A stretch of 64,000 bases of DNA from Halopiger aswanensis (lineage in GTDB: Archaea; Halobacteriota; Halobacteria; Halobacteriales; Natrialbaceae), in contig NZ_RAPO01000002.1 of the NCBI RefSeq assembly GCF_003610195.1, forward strand, positions 620,001 to 684,000, in the 5' to 3' direction. Positions 9,375 through 17,986 of this stretch are shown piece after piece (position 1 is the stretch's first letter; every line of letters starts with the position of its first letter). The position numbers and the translations under genes are program-made. The notes under the pieces were generated by a model, which had not been told where the DNA came from, searched no databases, and saw nothing but the letters and a program-made list of their open reading frames with translations.

Positions 9375-10466
9375 ATGGACGGCGACGAACTGACGGCCAC
9401 GCTCGAGGAAGCGGGGTTGTCGCCGTACCAGGCTGACGCCTTCGTGACGCTGCTGGAACTCGGCTCGGCGTCGGCGACCGACGTCGCACAGGCCAGTTCG
9501 GTGCCGGATCCGCGGATCTACGACGTACTGCGCGGCCTCGAGGAGAAGGGGTACGTCGAGACCTACGAGCAGGACAGCCTCCACGCTCGGGCGCACGACC
9601 CGGCGGACGTCCTCGCGGACCTCCGGTCTCGCGCCGATCGCTTCCAGACCGCGGCGGAGGAGATCGAGGACCGGTGGAGCCGTCCCGACCTCGAGGACCA
9701 CAGAGTGAGCATCGTCAAGCGCCTCGATACGGTGCTGGCGCGGGCCGACGAACTGATCCGCGAAGCCGACAATCAGGTGCAGGTCGGCCTGACGCCCGCC
9801 CAGTTCGACGAACTCGCGGACGCGCTCGAGGTCGCCCGGGAGAACGGCGTCAACGTCAAGGTGAGTCTCTTTCCGGAGCTGGATTCCGAGCCGGCGTTGC
9901 CGTCGACCGACGCCCTCGCTCGGACGTGTGCGGAGGCGCGGTACCGCACGCTCCCCGCGCCGTTCGTGGCGCTGATCGATCGCTCCTGGACCTGTTTCGC
10001 TCCGCACGGCGATTCGACGAACCAGTACGGCGTGATCGTCAACGACCGCACCCTCGCGTACGTCGTCCACTGGTACTTCCTCTCCTGTCTCTGGGAAGTC
10101 CACGAGACGATCTACAGCGACCGACGCGAGGAGCCGCCGATTACCTACGTCGATCTCAGGCGGTGTCTTCGGGACGTCGAACCGCTCCTCGCGGACGGCG
10201 TCACGATTCGAACGACAGTTTGGGGCTACGACACGAACACCGGACGGGAGGTGACGCAAACGGGGACGATCACGGACGTGTCGTACATCGACGACGTAGA
10301 CGACTCGAGAGCGGACGCAACGACGGAGTCGATCACGCTGTTACAGCTGTCGGGAAAGGCCTCGCTGACGGTCGAGACGGACGACGGCGAGGTGACGGTC
10401 GGCGGCTGGGGCGCGATGCTCGAGGACATCGAAGCGATCGAGATTACGATCACGGCCCTCGAGTAA
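9375..10466 (+). CDS. TrmB-family sugar-sensing transcription regulator
   Basis: This 363-residue regulator has an N-terminal winged helix (LSPYQADAFVTLLELGSAS, then DPRIYDVLRGLEEKGYV, residues about 10-65). A coiled linker follows, and then a C-terminal domain matching the TrmB sugar-binding region, with the ELDSEPALPS and WTCFAPHGDSTNQYGVIVND stretches. Family members bind maltose, glucose or related sugars and control sugar transport and central carbon genes. The start is ATG 9375, with a GTG directly before it. It lies 161 bases upstream of the sugar ABC operon on the same strand. The inverted repeat at 10559-10587 is the obvious candidate target. Confidence 0.88.
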   Translation: MDGDELTATLEEAGLSPYQADAFVTLLELGSASATDVAQASSVPDPRIYDVLRGLEEKGYVETYEQDSLHARAHDPADVLADLRSRADRFQTAAEEIEDRWSRPDLEDHRVSIVKRLDTVLARADELIREADNQVQVGLTPAQFDELADALEVARENGVNVKVSLFPELDSEPALPSTDALARTCAEARYRTLPAPFVALIDRSWTCFAPHGDSTNQYGVIVNDRTLAYVVHWYFLSCLWEVHETIYSDRREEPPITYVDLRRCLRDVEPLLADGVTIRTTVWGYDTNTGREVTQTGTITDVSYIDDVDDSRADATTESITLLQLSGKASLTVETDDGEVTVGGWGAMLEDIEAIEITITALE

Positions 10467-10558
10467 GCGCACACCCAGCGCAGCTATGAGCGAGTAGAGA
10501 CCGATCGATCCGCCCGGGAAACCGGAGACCGCTGTTTTCTCGCGTCTCAGTCCCGTTA

Positions 10559-10587
10559 ACGAGTTAACAACACCTGTTGTAACTCGT
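10559..10587 (+). promoter_or_regulatory. Inverted repeat upstream of the sugar importer promoter
   Basis: The left arm ACGAGTTAACAAC (10559-10571), a four-base ACCT spacer and the right arm GTTGTAACTCGT (10576-10587) pair along 12 positions with one bulged base. The repeat ends three bases before the TATA-like TTAAATATAA at 10591-10600, covering the BRE. A regulator bound here would touch the preinitiation complex. The TrmB-type gene directly upstream is the likely binder. That assignment is inference. Confidence 0.55.
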
Positions 10588-10590
10588 CCA

Positions 10591-10617
10591 TTAAATATAA
10601 GTGATGATGAGTATCAT
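10591..10617 (+). promoter_or_regulatory. TATA box and start-site palindrome of the sugar ABC operon
   Basis: TTAAATATAA at 10591-10600 is a strong TATA element about 30 bases before ATG 10628. Downstream at 10604-10617 a second small inverted repeat, ATGAT-GAGT-ATCAT, sits between the TATA box and the predicted start site. Together with the repeat at 10559 this gives two possible operators flanking one promoter. Confidence 0.5.
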
Positions 10618-10627
10618 TGTTCTTCAT

Positions 10628-12097
10628 ATGAGTGAAAGACACTCACAGGGAGATCGAACCGATGCGAGCGTGTCGCGGCGGACGTTCGTGAAGGCGGCCG
10701 GGGCCGGCGGCGCCAGCGTCAGCCTCGCCGGCTGTGTCTACGGTGGCGAGAGCTCGAGCGACGGGGCCGTCGTCTGGGGCTTCGACCCGAACGCCGCGGA
10801 AGCGGTGGGCGACGACATCGTCTCGCTCGTACAGGAGAGCGGCGCCGACGGGGTGGACATCGAACTGCAGCCCGGCGACGAGGATACGGGCGCCCGCCGG
10901 GAGACGTACACGAACCTGCTCGAGGCCGGCGAGACCCAACCCGACCTGTTCCTGATGGACAGCGGCTGGGTGAACGTCTTCATCCAGCGCGGTCACATCG
11001 CGAACTTGAGCGAGGAACTCGACGAGAGCGAACTCTCGACGGTCGAAGACGAGTACTTCGAGCGGTTCACCGCGACGACCCGCGACCCGGGGAACGGCGA
11101 CCTGTACGGCATCCCGATGTTCCCGGACTACCCGACGATGCAGTACCGGAAGGACTACGCGCGGGAGGCCGGCTACGGCGAGAGCGACTTCGAGGAGTGG
11201 GCGACCGAACCGATGACCTGGGCGGAGTGGGCCGAGGTCACCCAGGAGATCGTCGAGGCCTCCGACGCCGAGTACGGCCTCGCGACGCAGTGGGACCAGT
11301 ACGAGGGGACGGCCTGCTGTACGTGGAACGAGGTCATGTCCTCGTTCGGCGGCGCCTACTTCGGCGGCCGCGACAACGTTCTGGGTCCAGTCGGCGATCG
11401 GCCGGTGACGGTCGACGAACCGGAGTTCATCGAGGGACTGCGGATGATGCGCACCTTCGTCGCCGACGAGGCGGACGACCACACCCTCGAGGACGAGTAT
11501 CCGCTCAGCCTCGCCACGTCGGACATCACCTCGTGGACGGAAGAAGACGCCCGTACGGCCATCCTCAACGGCGACGCGGCCATGCAGCGCAACTGGCCGT
11601 ACGCGATCAACCTGAACGTCGCGGACGCCGACGACCCGCTTCCGGTCGAGGACTACGGTGCGATGCCGATCCCCTACGGCGTGCCCGAGGAAGAAGCCGC
11701 CCAACCCGGTACCGGCGGCACGACCGCGGCGCTCGGCGGCTGGCACCTCGTGCTCAACCCCAACTCCGAACGCAAGGAAGAGGCCCTCGAGGTCATCCGC
11801 GCGACGATGACCGACGAGTTCAACCTCGGCATGTTCGATCTCTGGGGCTGGGTCCCGCCGAAGCCGGCGCTGTTCGACGCCGATGAGGTCCAGCAGGCCG
11901 ACCCGATGGGTAACTACATGGACACCCTCCGCGTCGCCGGCGAGAACGCGATGCCGCGCCCGGTGACGCCGGTCTGGACGAACCAGTCGAGTCTCATCGC
12001 CGAGGAGGTCAACCTCGCGGTCGCCGGGGACAAGGCGCCCGATCAGGCGGCGGCCGACCTCCAGAGCGGTCTCGAAGACATCGAAGAACAGGGCTGA
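10628..12097 (+). CDS. Sugar ABC transporter substrate-binding lipoprotein
   Basis: This 489-residue extracellular solute-binding protein belongs to the MalE/UgpB-like family. It captures a sugar outside the cell for the two permeases encoded next. The N-terminus carries a Tat motif (SRRTFVK, Arg17-Arg18) and a lipobox LAGC with Cys36, so the mature protein is predicted to be a Tat-exported lipoprotein anchored to the membrane. The ATG at 10628 places the Tat motif at the usual distance and lies just behind the promoter. It is the first gene of a tight operon (7-base gap to the permease). The substrate is not identifiable from sequence. Confidence 0.9.
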   Translation: MSERHSQGDRTDASVSRRTFVKAAGAGGASVSLAGCVYGGESSSDGAVVWGFDPNAAEAVGDDIVSLVQESGADGVDIELQPGDEDTGARRETYTNLLEAGETQPDLFLMDSGWVNVFIQRGHIANLSEELDESELSTVEDEYFERFTATTRDPGNGDLYGIPMFPDYPTMQYRKDYAREAGYGESDFEEWATEPMTWAEWAEVTQEIVEASDAEYGLATQWDQYEGTACCTWNEVMSSFGGAYFGGRDNVLGPVGDRPVTVDEPEFIEGLRMMRTFVADEADDHTLEDEYPLSLATSDITSWTEEDARTAILNGDAAMQRNWPYAINLNVADADDPLPVEDYGAMPIPYGVPEEEAAQPGTGGTTAALGGWHLVLNPNSERKEEALEVIRATMTDEFNLGMFDLWGWVPPKPALFDADEVQQADPMGNYMDTLRVAGENAMPRPVTPVWTNQSSLIAEEVNLAVAGDKAPDQAAADLQSGLEDIEEQG

Positions 12098-12104
12098 CGC
12101 AAGG

Positions 12105-13118
12105 ATGAGTACCGAAGACCAGACGTCCGGTCCCGTCCGGGAGTCGAGACGATCGGGGCCGGCCGTCGCGATCACGCGCTGGATCGAGAACCTCGGCGAG
12201 ACGGCGTTCGCCTACCTGCTGCTGTCGCCGATCATCGTCCTGTTGAGCGTGGTCGCGCTGTATCCGCTCTTGCGGACGTTCGAGCTGTCGCTGTACCAGA
12301 ACGTGCTGACGGATCCGGAGTTCGTCGGCTTCGGGAACTACGTCGAACTGCTGACCGGCGAAGCCAACTCGCGGTTCCCCGGCTCGACGACGTTCCTGCC
12401 CAGCGTCAGCGTCGACGGCACGTTCCCGTTCGTGCACTTCGGCGGGCTGCTCCGGAGCGCGCTCGCGGTGACGATTATCTTCACCGCCGTGAGCGTCTTC
12501 TTCGAGACGCTGATCGGCTTCGGCCAGGCGCTGGTCCTCGACCAGGACTTCCGCGGCCGACGGTGGGTCCGCACCGCGATCATCATCCCGTGGGCGATCC
12601 CGATCGTCATCCAGGGGATGATGTTCTTCCTGATGTTCCATCCCACGGCCGGGTTCCTGACGGACCCGCTCGCGGACTGGGGGATCGTCCAGGCGAACAA
12701 CACGCTGAACGATCCGGCCAGCTCCCTGTTGATCATCTCGGTCGCGGACATCTGGAAGACGTCGGCGTTCATGGCGCTGCTCATCCTGGCCGGCCTCCAG
12801 AGCATCGACCGGAGCCTCTACGACGTCGCGAAGGTCGCCGGGGCGAGCAAGTGGCAGCAGTTCAAACTGATCACGTTCCCGCTCGTCCTGCCGACGCTCG
12901 GCATCGCCGTCCTGTTCCGTACCATCGCCGCGATGCGGATCTACGGCCTCATCGACTCGGTCTCGAACTGTTCGACCGTCCCGTCGCTGTCGTGCATGGT
13001 CGTCTCGACGTTCAACACCAATCGCGGCCTCGCGTCCGCGGTCGCGTTCGTGACGGCCGGCGTCATCGGTATCGCCGTGATGGGCGTGATCTACCAGCAG
13101 TACAAGGAGGGATTCTGA
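12105..13118 (+). CDS. Sugar ABC transporter permease (MalF/UgpA type)
   Basis: This 337-residue inner permease has about six membrane segments. The first (about residues 35-60) follows a charged cytoplasmic N-terminus. The loop DVAKVAGASKWQQFKLITFPLVLP (near residues 240-263) is the EAA-type motif that docks on the ATPase. It pairs with the next gene, whose ATG lies two bases after this stop, so the two are co-translated. CUT1-family importers use exactly this binding protein/permease/permease/ATPase set. Confidence 0.9.
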   Translation: MSTEDQTSGPVRESRRSGPAVAITRWIENLGETAFAYLLLSPIIVLLSVVALYPLLRTFELSLYQNVLTDPEFVGFGNYVELLTGEANSRFPGSTTFLPSVSVDGTFPFVHFGGLLRSALAVTIIFTAVSVFFETLIGFGQALVLDQDFRGRRWVRTAIIIPWAIPIVIQGMMFFLMFHPTAGFLTDPLADWGIVQANNTLNDPASSLLIISVADIWKTSAFMALLILAGLQSIDRSLYDVAKVAGASKWQQFKLITFPLVLPTLGIAVLFRTIAAMRIYGLIDSVSNCSTVPSLSCMVVSTFNTNRGLASAVAFVTAGVIGIAVMGVIYQQYKEGF

Positions 13119-13119
13119 G

Positions 13120-14148
13120 ATGTCGAACGTACCCGAACCCGAACCGGCACACGAGCCCGCACAACCGTCGACCGACGACGAGGACCGCGGGCCGCTCGAG
13201 CGCTGGACCCGCGGCGTCATCGAGGACTCGGAGAAGCGCAGCCGGCTCTACCGGGCGCTGTTTTACGTCGTGACGATCTTCTTCCTCGTGACGACGCTGT
13301 TCCCGTTCTACTGGCTGTTGGTACTCGCGCTGACGCCGAACGGGTTAATCCAGCAGGGTAACTGGGCCGTCTCGCTCCCCGCAGTCGGCGAGGTCCCGTT
13401 CCCGGCGCCGCAGGGATTCAACCCCGCCGCGTTCCTCGAGGTGTTCCAGCAGGTCCCGTTCCACCTCTACGTGTTCAACAGCTTCGTGCTCGCGACGATG
13501 ACGACGCTCATCGTCCTCGTCCTCGCGAGCCTCGCGGGGTACGTCTTCGGGCGCCTCGAGTTCCCCGGCCGCGGGCTGATGATGCTCGCCGTGCTGGCGA
13601 TCTCGTACTTCCCGCCAGCGGCGTTTCTCATCCCGCTGTTCGACGCCTTCCTCGGGAACGCGGTGACGCTCCCGTTCCTGGGGATCGAGCTGTTCACGCC
13701 GCCGCGGCTGGTCAACACGCCGGGATCGATGATCATGCCCATGAGCGCGCTGTTCCTCCCGCTGGCGATCTTCATCCTCACCACGTTCTACTCGCAGATC
13801 CCGGACGGGCTGGAGGACGCGGCGCGCGTCGAGGGGACCACGCGGCTGGGCGCGCTGGTTCGCGTGATCATGCCGCTGTCGGCGCCCGGCGTCGCGACCG
13901 CCGCCGTGTTGACCTTCATCTCGGTCTACAACGAGTACTTCTTCAGCTCGATCATGGCGCTGCAGAACGAGCCCGACCAGTGGTCGCCGCTGGTCGGGGG
14001 CATCCTGAGTTACCAGACTCAGTACACGACGGATTTCAACCTCATGGCGGCCGCCAGCATCGTCGGCGTGTTGCCCATGCTGATCCTCGTCGTGTTCGCA
14101 CAGGAGAAAATCGTCAGCGGACTCACCGACGGAGCACTCAAGGAGTGA
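13120..14148 (+). CDS. Sugar ABC transporter permease (MalG/UgpE type)
   Basis: This 342-residue second permease of the importer has six predicted membrane segments. An EAA-type loop (DGLEDAARVEGTTRLGALVRVIMPLSAPG) is located near residues 229-257. The charged N-terminal 45 residues are cytoplasmic. It sits two bases after the first permease and six bases before the ATPase gene. It should form the transmembrane heterodimer with the preceding protein. Confidence 0.9.
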   Translation: MSNVPEPEPAHEPAQPSTDDEDRGPLERWTRGVIEDSEKRSRLYRALFYVVTIFFLVTTLFPFYWLLVLALTPNGLIQQGNWAVSLPAVGEVPFPAPQGFNPAAFLEVFQQVPFHLYVFNSFVLATMTTLIVLVLASLAGYVFGRLEFPGRGLMMLAVLAISYFPPAAFLIPLFDAFLGNAVTLPFLGIELFTPPRLVNTPGSMIMPMSALFLPLAIFILTTFYSQIPDGLEDAARVEGTTRLGALVRVIMPLSAPGVATAAVLTFISVYNEYFFSSIMALQNEPDQWSPLVGGILSYQTQYTTDFNLMAAASIVGVLPMLILVVFAQEKIVSGLTDGALKE

Positions 14149-14154
14149 TCATCT

Positions 14155-15381
14155 ATGGCACGCGTAACACTCGATAACGTCACGAAACGCTACGAAGACG
14201 TCGTCGCCGTCGACGACATGAACCTCGAGATCGAGGACGGCGAATTCGTCACCCTCGTCGGCCCTTCCGGTTGCGGGAAGTCGACGACGATGGAGACGAT
14301 CGCCGGCCTCACCAAGCCGACCGAGGGGACGATCCGCATCGGCGACGCGGACGTCACGACCCTCCCGCCGAAGGACCGGGGCGTCGCGATGGTCTTCCAG
14401 AACATCGCCCTGTTCCCCCACATGGACGTCTACGACAACATCTCGTTCGGCCTGCGGCTGCGCAAGTACAACGAAGAGGAGATCGACCAACGCGTCGACC
14501 GCGCCGCCGAGATCGTCCAGCTCGAGGGGATGCTCGACCGGATGCCCGACGAACTGTCGGGCGGCCAGCAACAGCGCGTCGCGATCGCCCGCGCGATCGT
14601 GCGCGAACCCGCGGTCTTCCTGATGGACGAGCCGCTGGCCAACCTCGATGCAAAACTCCGCGTCCACATGCGCACGGAGCTCCAGCGGCTCCACAAGCAA
14701 CTGGACACGACGATCATCTACGTCACGCACGACCAGGCCGAGGCGATGACCATGTCCGACCGGATCGCGGTCATCAACAACGGCCGGCTCCAGCAGATCG
14801 CCCCGCCCCTGGAATGTTACAACGAACCGGCGAACCTGTTCGTCGCCGGCTTCATCGGTTCGCCGTCGATGAACTTCGTCGAAGGGGAGTTGACCGCGAA
14901 CGGGTTGACGACCGAGCACTTCGATATCGCGTTCGATCCCGCCGACCTCGAGGGCGCCTCGATCGGCGACACGGTGACGATGGGCGTTCGGCCGGAGGAC
15001 ATCTACCGGACCGACGCGGCCCAGTCGCTCCCGACGGCGTCGGCGCCGATCGACGCGACGACGGACGTCCTCGAGCCGATGGGTGACGAGATCTTCGTCT
15101 ACCTCTCGCTCGACGACGGCGGCGCGGGCGCGACGATGACCAGCGAACAGGCCGCGAGCGCGGCCAACCAGTTGCTGATGAGCGTCGATCCGGACGCGGC
15201 GATCGACGAGGACGACGACGTCAGCGTCGTCCTCGACCGCTCGAAGATCCACCTGTTCGACGCCGCCAGCGGCGAGGCGCTCGTCCACGGCCTTGACGAA
15301 CTAACGACGGGGCCCGCAACGGGTGCGGAGAGTGCGGAAAGTGCAGGCAGTGCGGGCAGCGCGGGTGGTCAGCGTGAGTAA
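14155..15381 (+). CDS. Sugar ABC transporter ATPase (MalK/UgpC type)
   Basis: This 408-residue ATPase powers the importer. Walker A (GPSGCGKST) spans residues 36-44, the signature LSGGQQQR residues 134-141, and the Walker B/catalytic pair is Asp158-Glu159 in FLMDEPLANLD. The C-terminal third is the OB-like MalK regulatory region (GVRPEDI motif near residue 278). The last 25 residues are a low-complexity Ala/Glu/Ser/Gly tail. The reading frame of this tail overlaps the start of the next small gene. In related CUT1 systems one such ATPase can serve several importers. Confidence 0.93.
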   Translation: MARVTLDNVTKRYEDVVAVDDMNLEIEDGEFVTLVGPSGCGKSTTMETIAGLTKPTEGTIRIGDADVTTLPPKDRGVAMVFQNIALFPHMDVYDNISFGLRLRKYNEEEIDQRVDRAAEIVQLEGMLDRMPDELSGGQQQRVAIARAIVREPAVFLMDEPLANLDAKLRVHMRTELQRLHKQLDTTIIYVTHDQAEAMTMSDRIAVINNGRLQQIAPPLECYNEPANLFVAGFIGSPSMNFVEGELTANGLTTEHFDIAFDPADLEGASIGDTVTMGVRPEDIYRTDAAQSLPTASAPIDATTDVLEPMGDEIFVYLSLDDGGAGATMTSEQAASAANQLLMSVDPDAAIDEDDDVSVVLDRSKIHLFDAASGEALVHGLDELTTGPATGAESAESAGSAGSAGGQRE

Positions 15382-15577
15382 CCTCGTCCCGCTGGTCTAC
15401 TACGGCGGCCTGCTCGTGCTGTTTTTCTTCTGGATCTACGGGATCGTCTCGTTCGCGTTGGATCTAAAGAACACGATCATCCCGGGTATCCGGGCGTACT
15501 GGCGCGGTCGAACACAACGGAAACAGCGGCAAGAGAGCGACAATGAACGTTCGGAGCGAGAGAAACAGCTGTACTGA
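15374..15577 (+). CDS. Small one-TM protein at the end of the sugar importer operon
   Basis: A 67-residue protein has GTG 15374 as the most plausible start, overlapping the ATPase stop by eight bases. Residues 5-28 form a single hydrophobic, aromatic-rich helix (VYYGGLLVLFFFWIYGIV), followed by a strongly basic, then mixed-charge tail. The overlap and the three-base gap to the following dehydrogenase make it part of the operon. A single TM segment with a charged cytoplasmic tail could be an accessory subunit of the importer; no family is recognised. Confidence 0.65.
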   Translation: MSNLVPLVYYGGLLVLFFFWIYGIVSFALDLKNTIIPGIRAYWRGRTQRKQRQESDNERSEREKQLY

Positions 15578-15580
15578 CCG

Positions 15581-16756
15581 ATGGCAGCCGACGACGCTGG
15601 AGCCGAACGCGGAGCCGACGATGAAGAGATACCCGAGGACGAAGCCGAAGACGGAGGCACAGGTACCCCGATGACGGCGACCGAGACGGACCCCCAGTCC
15701 GTTCGCACCGGCATCATCGGACTCGGAAATATCGGCCACCACCACGCCGACCGGCTCGTCGAGCACGGCGTCCCGCTCGTCGGCGGGATGGACGTCGACG
15801 CGGGGGCTCGCGAGCGGTTCGCGACCCACTACGACGTCGAGGTCTACGACGACCACCGCGACCTCTTCGACGCCGTCGACGCGGTCGTCATCACCACGCC
15901 CAACCGGTTCCACGAGGAGTACGCCGTCGACGCCTTCGAGCGCGACCTCCACGTCCTCCTCGAGAAACCCCTCGCGCACTCCGTAGAGAGCGCCCGGCGG
16001 ATCGCCGACGCGGTCGTCGACGCCGACGGGGTGTGTATGGTCGGGTTCAACAACCGGTTCTTAAACGCCGTCCGCCTCGTCCGCAACCGGATCGACCGCG
16101 GCGAGTTCGGCGAGGTGACCCACGTCGAGGCCAACTACGTGCGCCGGCGGGGCGTCCCCGGTCGCGGCTCGTGGTTCACCCGGCGCGAGGTTTCCGGCGG
16201 CGGCGCGCTCATCGATCTGGGCGTTCACGCGATCGACCTCGCAATGTACCTGCTGGACTACCCCGCCGTCGAAGACGTCTCCGGGGTCGCCCGCTCCGAG
16301 TTCGGGGCCCGCGATGACTACGCCTACCTCGAGATGTGGGGCGACGATCAGGGGCCGGGCGCCTTCGACGTCGACGACTCCGCGAGCGCCTTCATCCGCT
16401 GTGCGGGGGATCGAACCGTCTCCCTCGAGGTGGCGTGGGCGACCAACCGCCCGCCGACCCACGAGTTCGTCGTCCGCGGCACCGAGGCCGCCGCGCGGTT
16501 CGACCTCCTGACGAACGAACTGACGATCTACTCGGCGAGCGCGGACGGGCCGGATCACATGCTCGACACGAGCATCGAAACTGCGGAGAACGACACCCAC
16601 GCCGACGAACAGGCGGCGTTCTTCGACGCGATCGCCGACGGCCGATGCGGCGGCTCCACCGTCGAGGAGGGGCTGACCGTCCAGCGGATCGTCGACGCGA
16701 TCTACCGCTCGAGCGAGCGCGGCGGCGCCGTCTCGCTCGGCGACGAATCGCCGTAG
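15581..16756 (+). CDS. Gfo/Idh/MocA-family sugar dehydrogenase
   Basis: This 391-residue NAD(P)-dependent oxidoreductase acts on sugars or inositols. The Rossmann motif GIIGLGNIGHHHADRL lies near residues 44-59. The family motif EKPLAHSVESARRIADA (Lys-Pro of the active site) follows, and the substrate-domain stretch GGALIDLGVHAIDLAMYLL carries the conserved Asp and His. The first 30 residues are acidic and low in complexity, and ATG 15671 is an alternative start that would remove them. Placement at the end of the ABC operon suggests oxidation of the imported sugar or its derivative. Confidence 0.87.
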   Translation: MAADDAGAERGADDEEIPEDEAEDGGTGTPMTATETDPQSVRTGIIGLGNIGHHHADRLVEHGVPLVGGMDVDAGARERFATHYDVEVYDDHRDLFDAVDAVVITTPNRFHEEYAVDAFERDLHVLLEKPLAHSVESARRIADAVVDADGVCMVGFNNRFLNAVRLVRNRIDRGEFGEVTHVEANYVRRRGVPGRGSWFTRREVSGGGALIDLGVHAIDLAMYLLDYPAVEDVSGVARSEFGARDDYAYLEMWGDDQGPGAFDVDDSASAFIRCAGDRTVSLEVAWATNRPPTHEFVVRGTEAAARFDLLTNELTIYSASADGPDHMLDTSIETAENDTHADEQAAFFDAIADGRCGGSTVEEGLTVQRIVDAIYRSSERGGAVSLGDESP

Positions 16757-16810
16757 GGCAACCCTTCTTACCCTGATCGGCGGTTGCAACGGCTGCAGCG
16801 GGATCGAATC

Positions 16811-16856
16811 GGAAACTATCGGTTATTCCGGATCCGAGTTTCCAAAATAGTTTGGA
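16811..16856. promoter_or_regulatory. Nested inverted repeats between the dehydrogenase and an HTH gene
   Basis: GGAAACT (16811-16817) and AGTTTCC (16837-16843) form a 7-base inverted repeat whose interior can pair further (ATCGG with CCGGAT). A second repeat, TCCAAA-ATAG-TTTGGA, overlaps it at 16841-16856. The pair lies 43-88 bases before ATG 16899. It could be an operator of the following HTH gene or a terminator hairpin of the operon. Confidence 0.4.
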
Positions 16857-16898
16857 GGAAGGCTTCTATCAATTTTCGTGGTGTATCGCAGACACAGC

Positions 16899-17294
16899 AT
16901 GACGTCGGAACGGATGCAGCCAGCGATGGTGGATCGCGTCTACGACCTCCTGTCCGATCGGCGGCGCCGACACCTGCTCTATCTCCTGCTCGACGGTGAT
17001 CGGCTGCCCGTCGACGAGATTGCGCTCCGACTCGCGGCGTGGGAAGGCGAAACGCCGCTGCCCGCGGTCGAAGACGACCGGAGACGGCGAATAGCCACGG
17101 CGTTGCGGCACAACCACCTTCCCCGACTCGCCGACCACGACGTCATCGAGTACGACCCCGACGGGGAAACGGTCGCTCCCGGCCCCGACTTCGACGCGGT
17201 CGAATCCGTCGTCCGTCGCGCCTCCGCGATCGAAATCGACGCGAACCCGGCCGACGGTACGAGCAGCACGTGGTCGAACGGGTTCTCCGACTGA
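16899..17294 (+). CDS. Small HTH-type protein (DUF7344-like)
   Basis: This 131-residue protein resembles the haloarchaeal winged-helix domain known as DUF7344. A helical N-terminus (DRVYDLLSDRRRRHLLYLLLDG) is followed by a second helix (VDEIALRLAAWEGE), a basic recognition region (RRRRIATALRHNHLPRLADHDVIEYD) and an acidic, Ser-rich tail. ATG 16899 was preferred to an upstream GTG/ATG because conserved-looking sequence begins there. These proteins are presumed DNA-binding regulators. The inverted repeats just upstream suggest self-control, and the position after the sugar operon may be coincidental. Confidence 0.72.
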   Translation: MTSERMQPAMVDRVYDLLSDRRRRHLLYLLLDGDRLPVDEIALRLAAWEGETPLPAVEDDRRRRIATALRHNHLPRLADHDVIEYDPDGETVAPGPDFDAVESVVRRASAIEIDANPADGTSSTWSNGFSD

Positions 17295-17416
17295 CCGCGA
17301 ACCCAGTTGCCGGCTTCGGTCCCCTCCCACTGCCCTCCGTTCCATCGTCTTCCCACTCGTCGAATGCCAGTATGACAATCCACTTGAGGGCGTCCGCTGT
17401 CACTGTCGGATACGAG

Positions 17417-17842
17417 ATGTTCCACGAACAGCGACGGACCGTTCCCGGCTCGCCCGACGAACTGCTGGCAGAGTACCGCGACGACCTCGCGGCCGCCGTC
17501 GAGGAGTACGGCCCCGAGGCGGCCGCCGCCGACACCGACGTCGATCGCGACGCGATCGACCGGTTGCTCGAGGGCGACCGTCCCGAGTTCACGCTCGAGG
17601 AGGCCGCCCAGTTGCAGGCGCTTTCCGAGCGCGCGCCGGACGCGGAAACGATCGTCGACATGGGCTGTGAACACCTCCTGCTGGGGATGTCGACGGCGGT
17701 GCTCGACGTCGACGCCCTCGAAACCGAGGTGGCGCTCGAGATGGACGCCAAGGAGATCCAGCAGAAGATCGAACAGCGCGCGCCGATGTCCTTCGCGGAG
17801 TACGCCCACATCCAGTACGCAATCGCGGATAACACGCCCTGA
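17417..17842 (+). CDS. Conserved haloarchaeal protein (DUF5791-like)
   Basis: This 141-residue acidic soluble protein has no membrane segments. The opening MFHEQR...VPGSPDELLAEYRDDL and the closing MSFAEYAHIQYAIADNTP match my memory of the haloarchaeal family DUF5791, whose function is unknown. The start ATG 17417 was chosen for that reason. Predicted structure is mainly helical, with a central patch LEEAAQLQALSERAPDAETI resembling an HTH-like turn. It stands alone between the HTH gene and the epimerase-like gene. Confidence 0.65.
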   Translation: MFHEQRRTVPGSPDELLAEYRDDLAAAVEEYGPEAAAADTDVDRDAIDRLLEGDRPEFTLEEAAQLQALSERAPDAETIVDMGCEHLLLGMSTAVLDVDALETEVALEMDAKEIQQKIEQRAPMSFAEYAHIQYAIADNTP

Positions 17843-17986
17843 GTACGTCTCCGGACTGTTCACCATCGTTCGATCGATCGCCCGCCGGCTCGTTCCGTTC
17901 GTCCAGAAATCAGCAAATATGGCCGAACGGTTGGCCGTACTACCCGCGAGCGGTGCCATTATGTGTATCCGCTCGCGAATTCGAGT

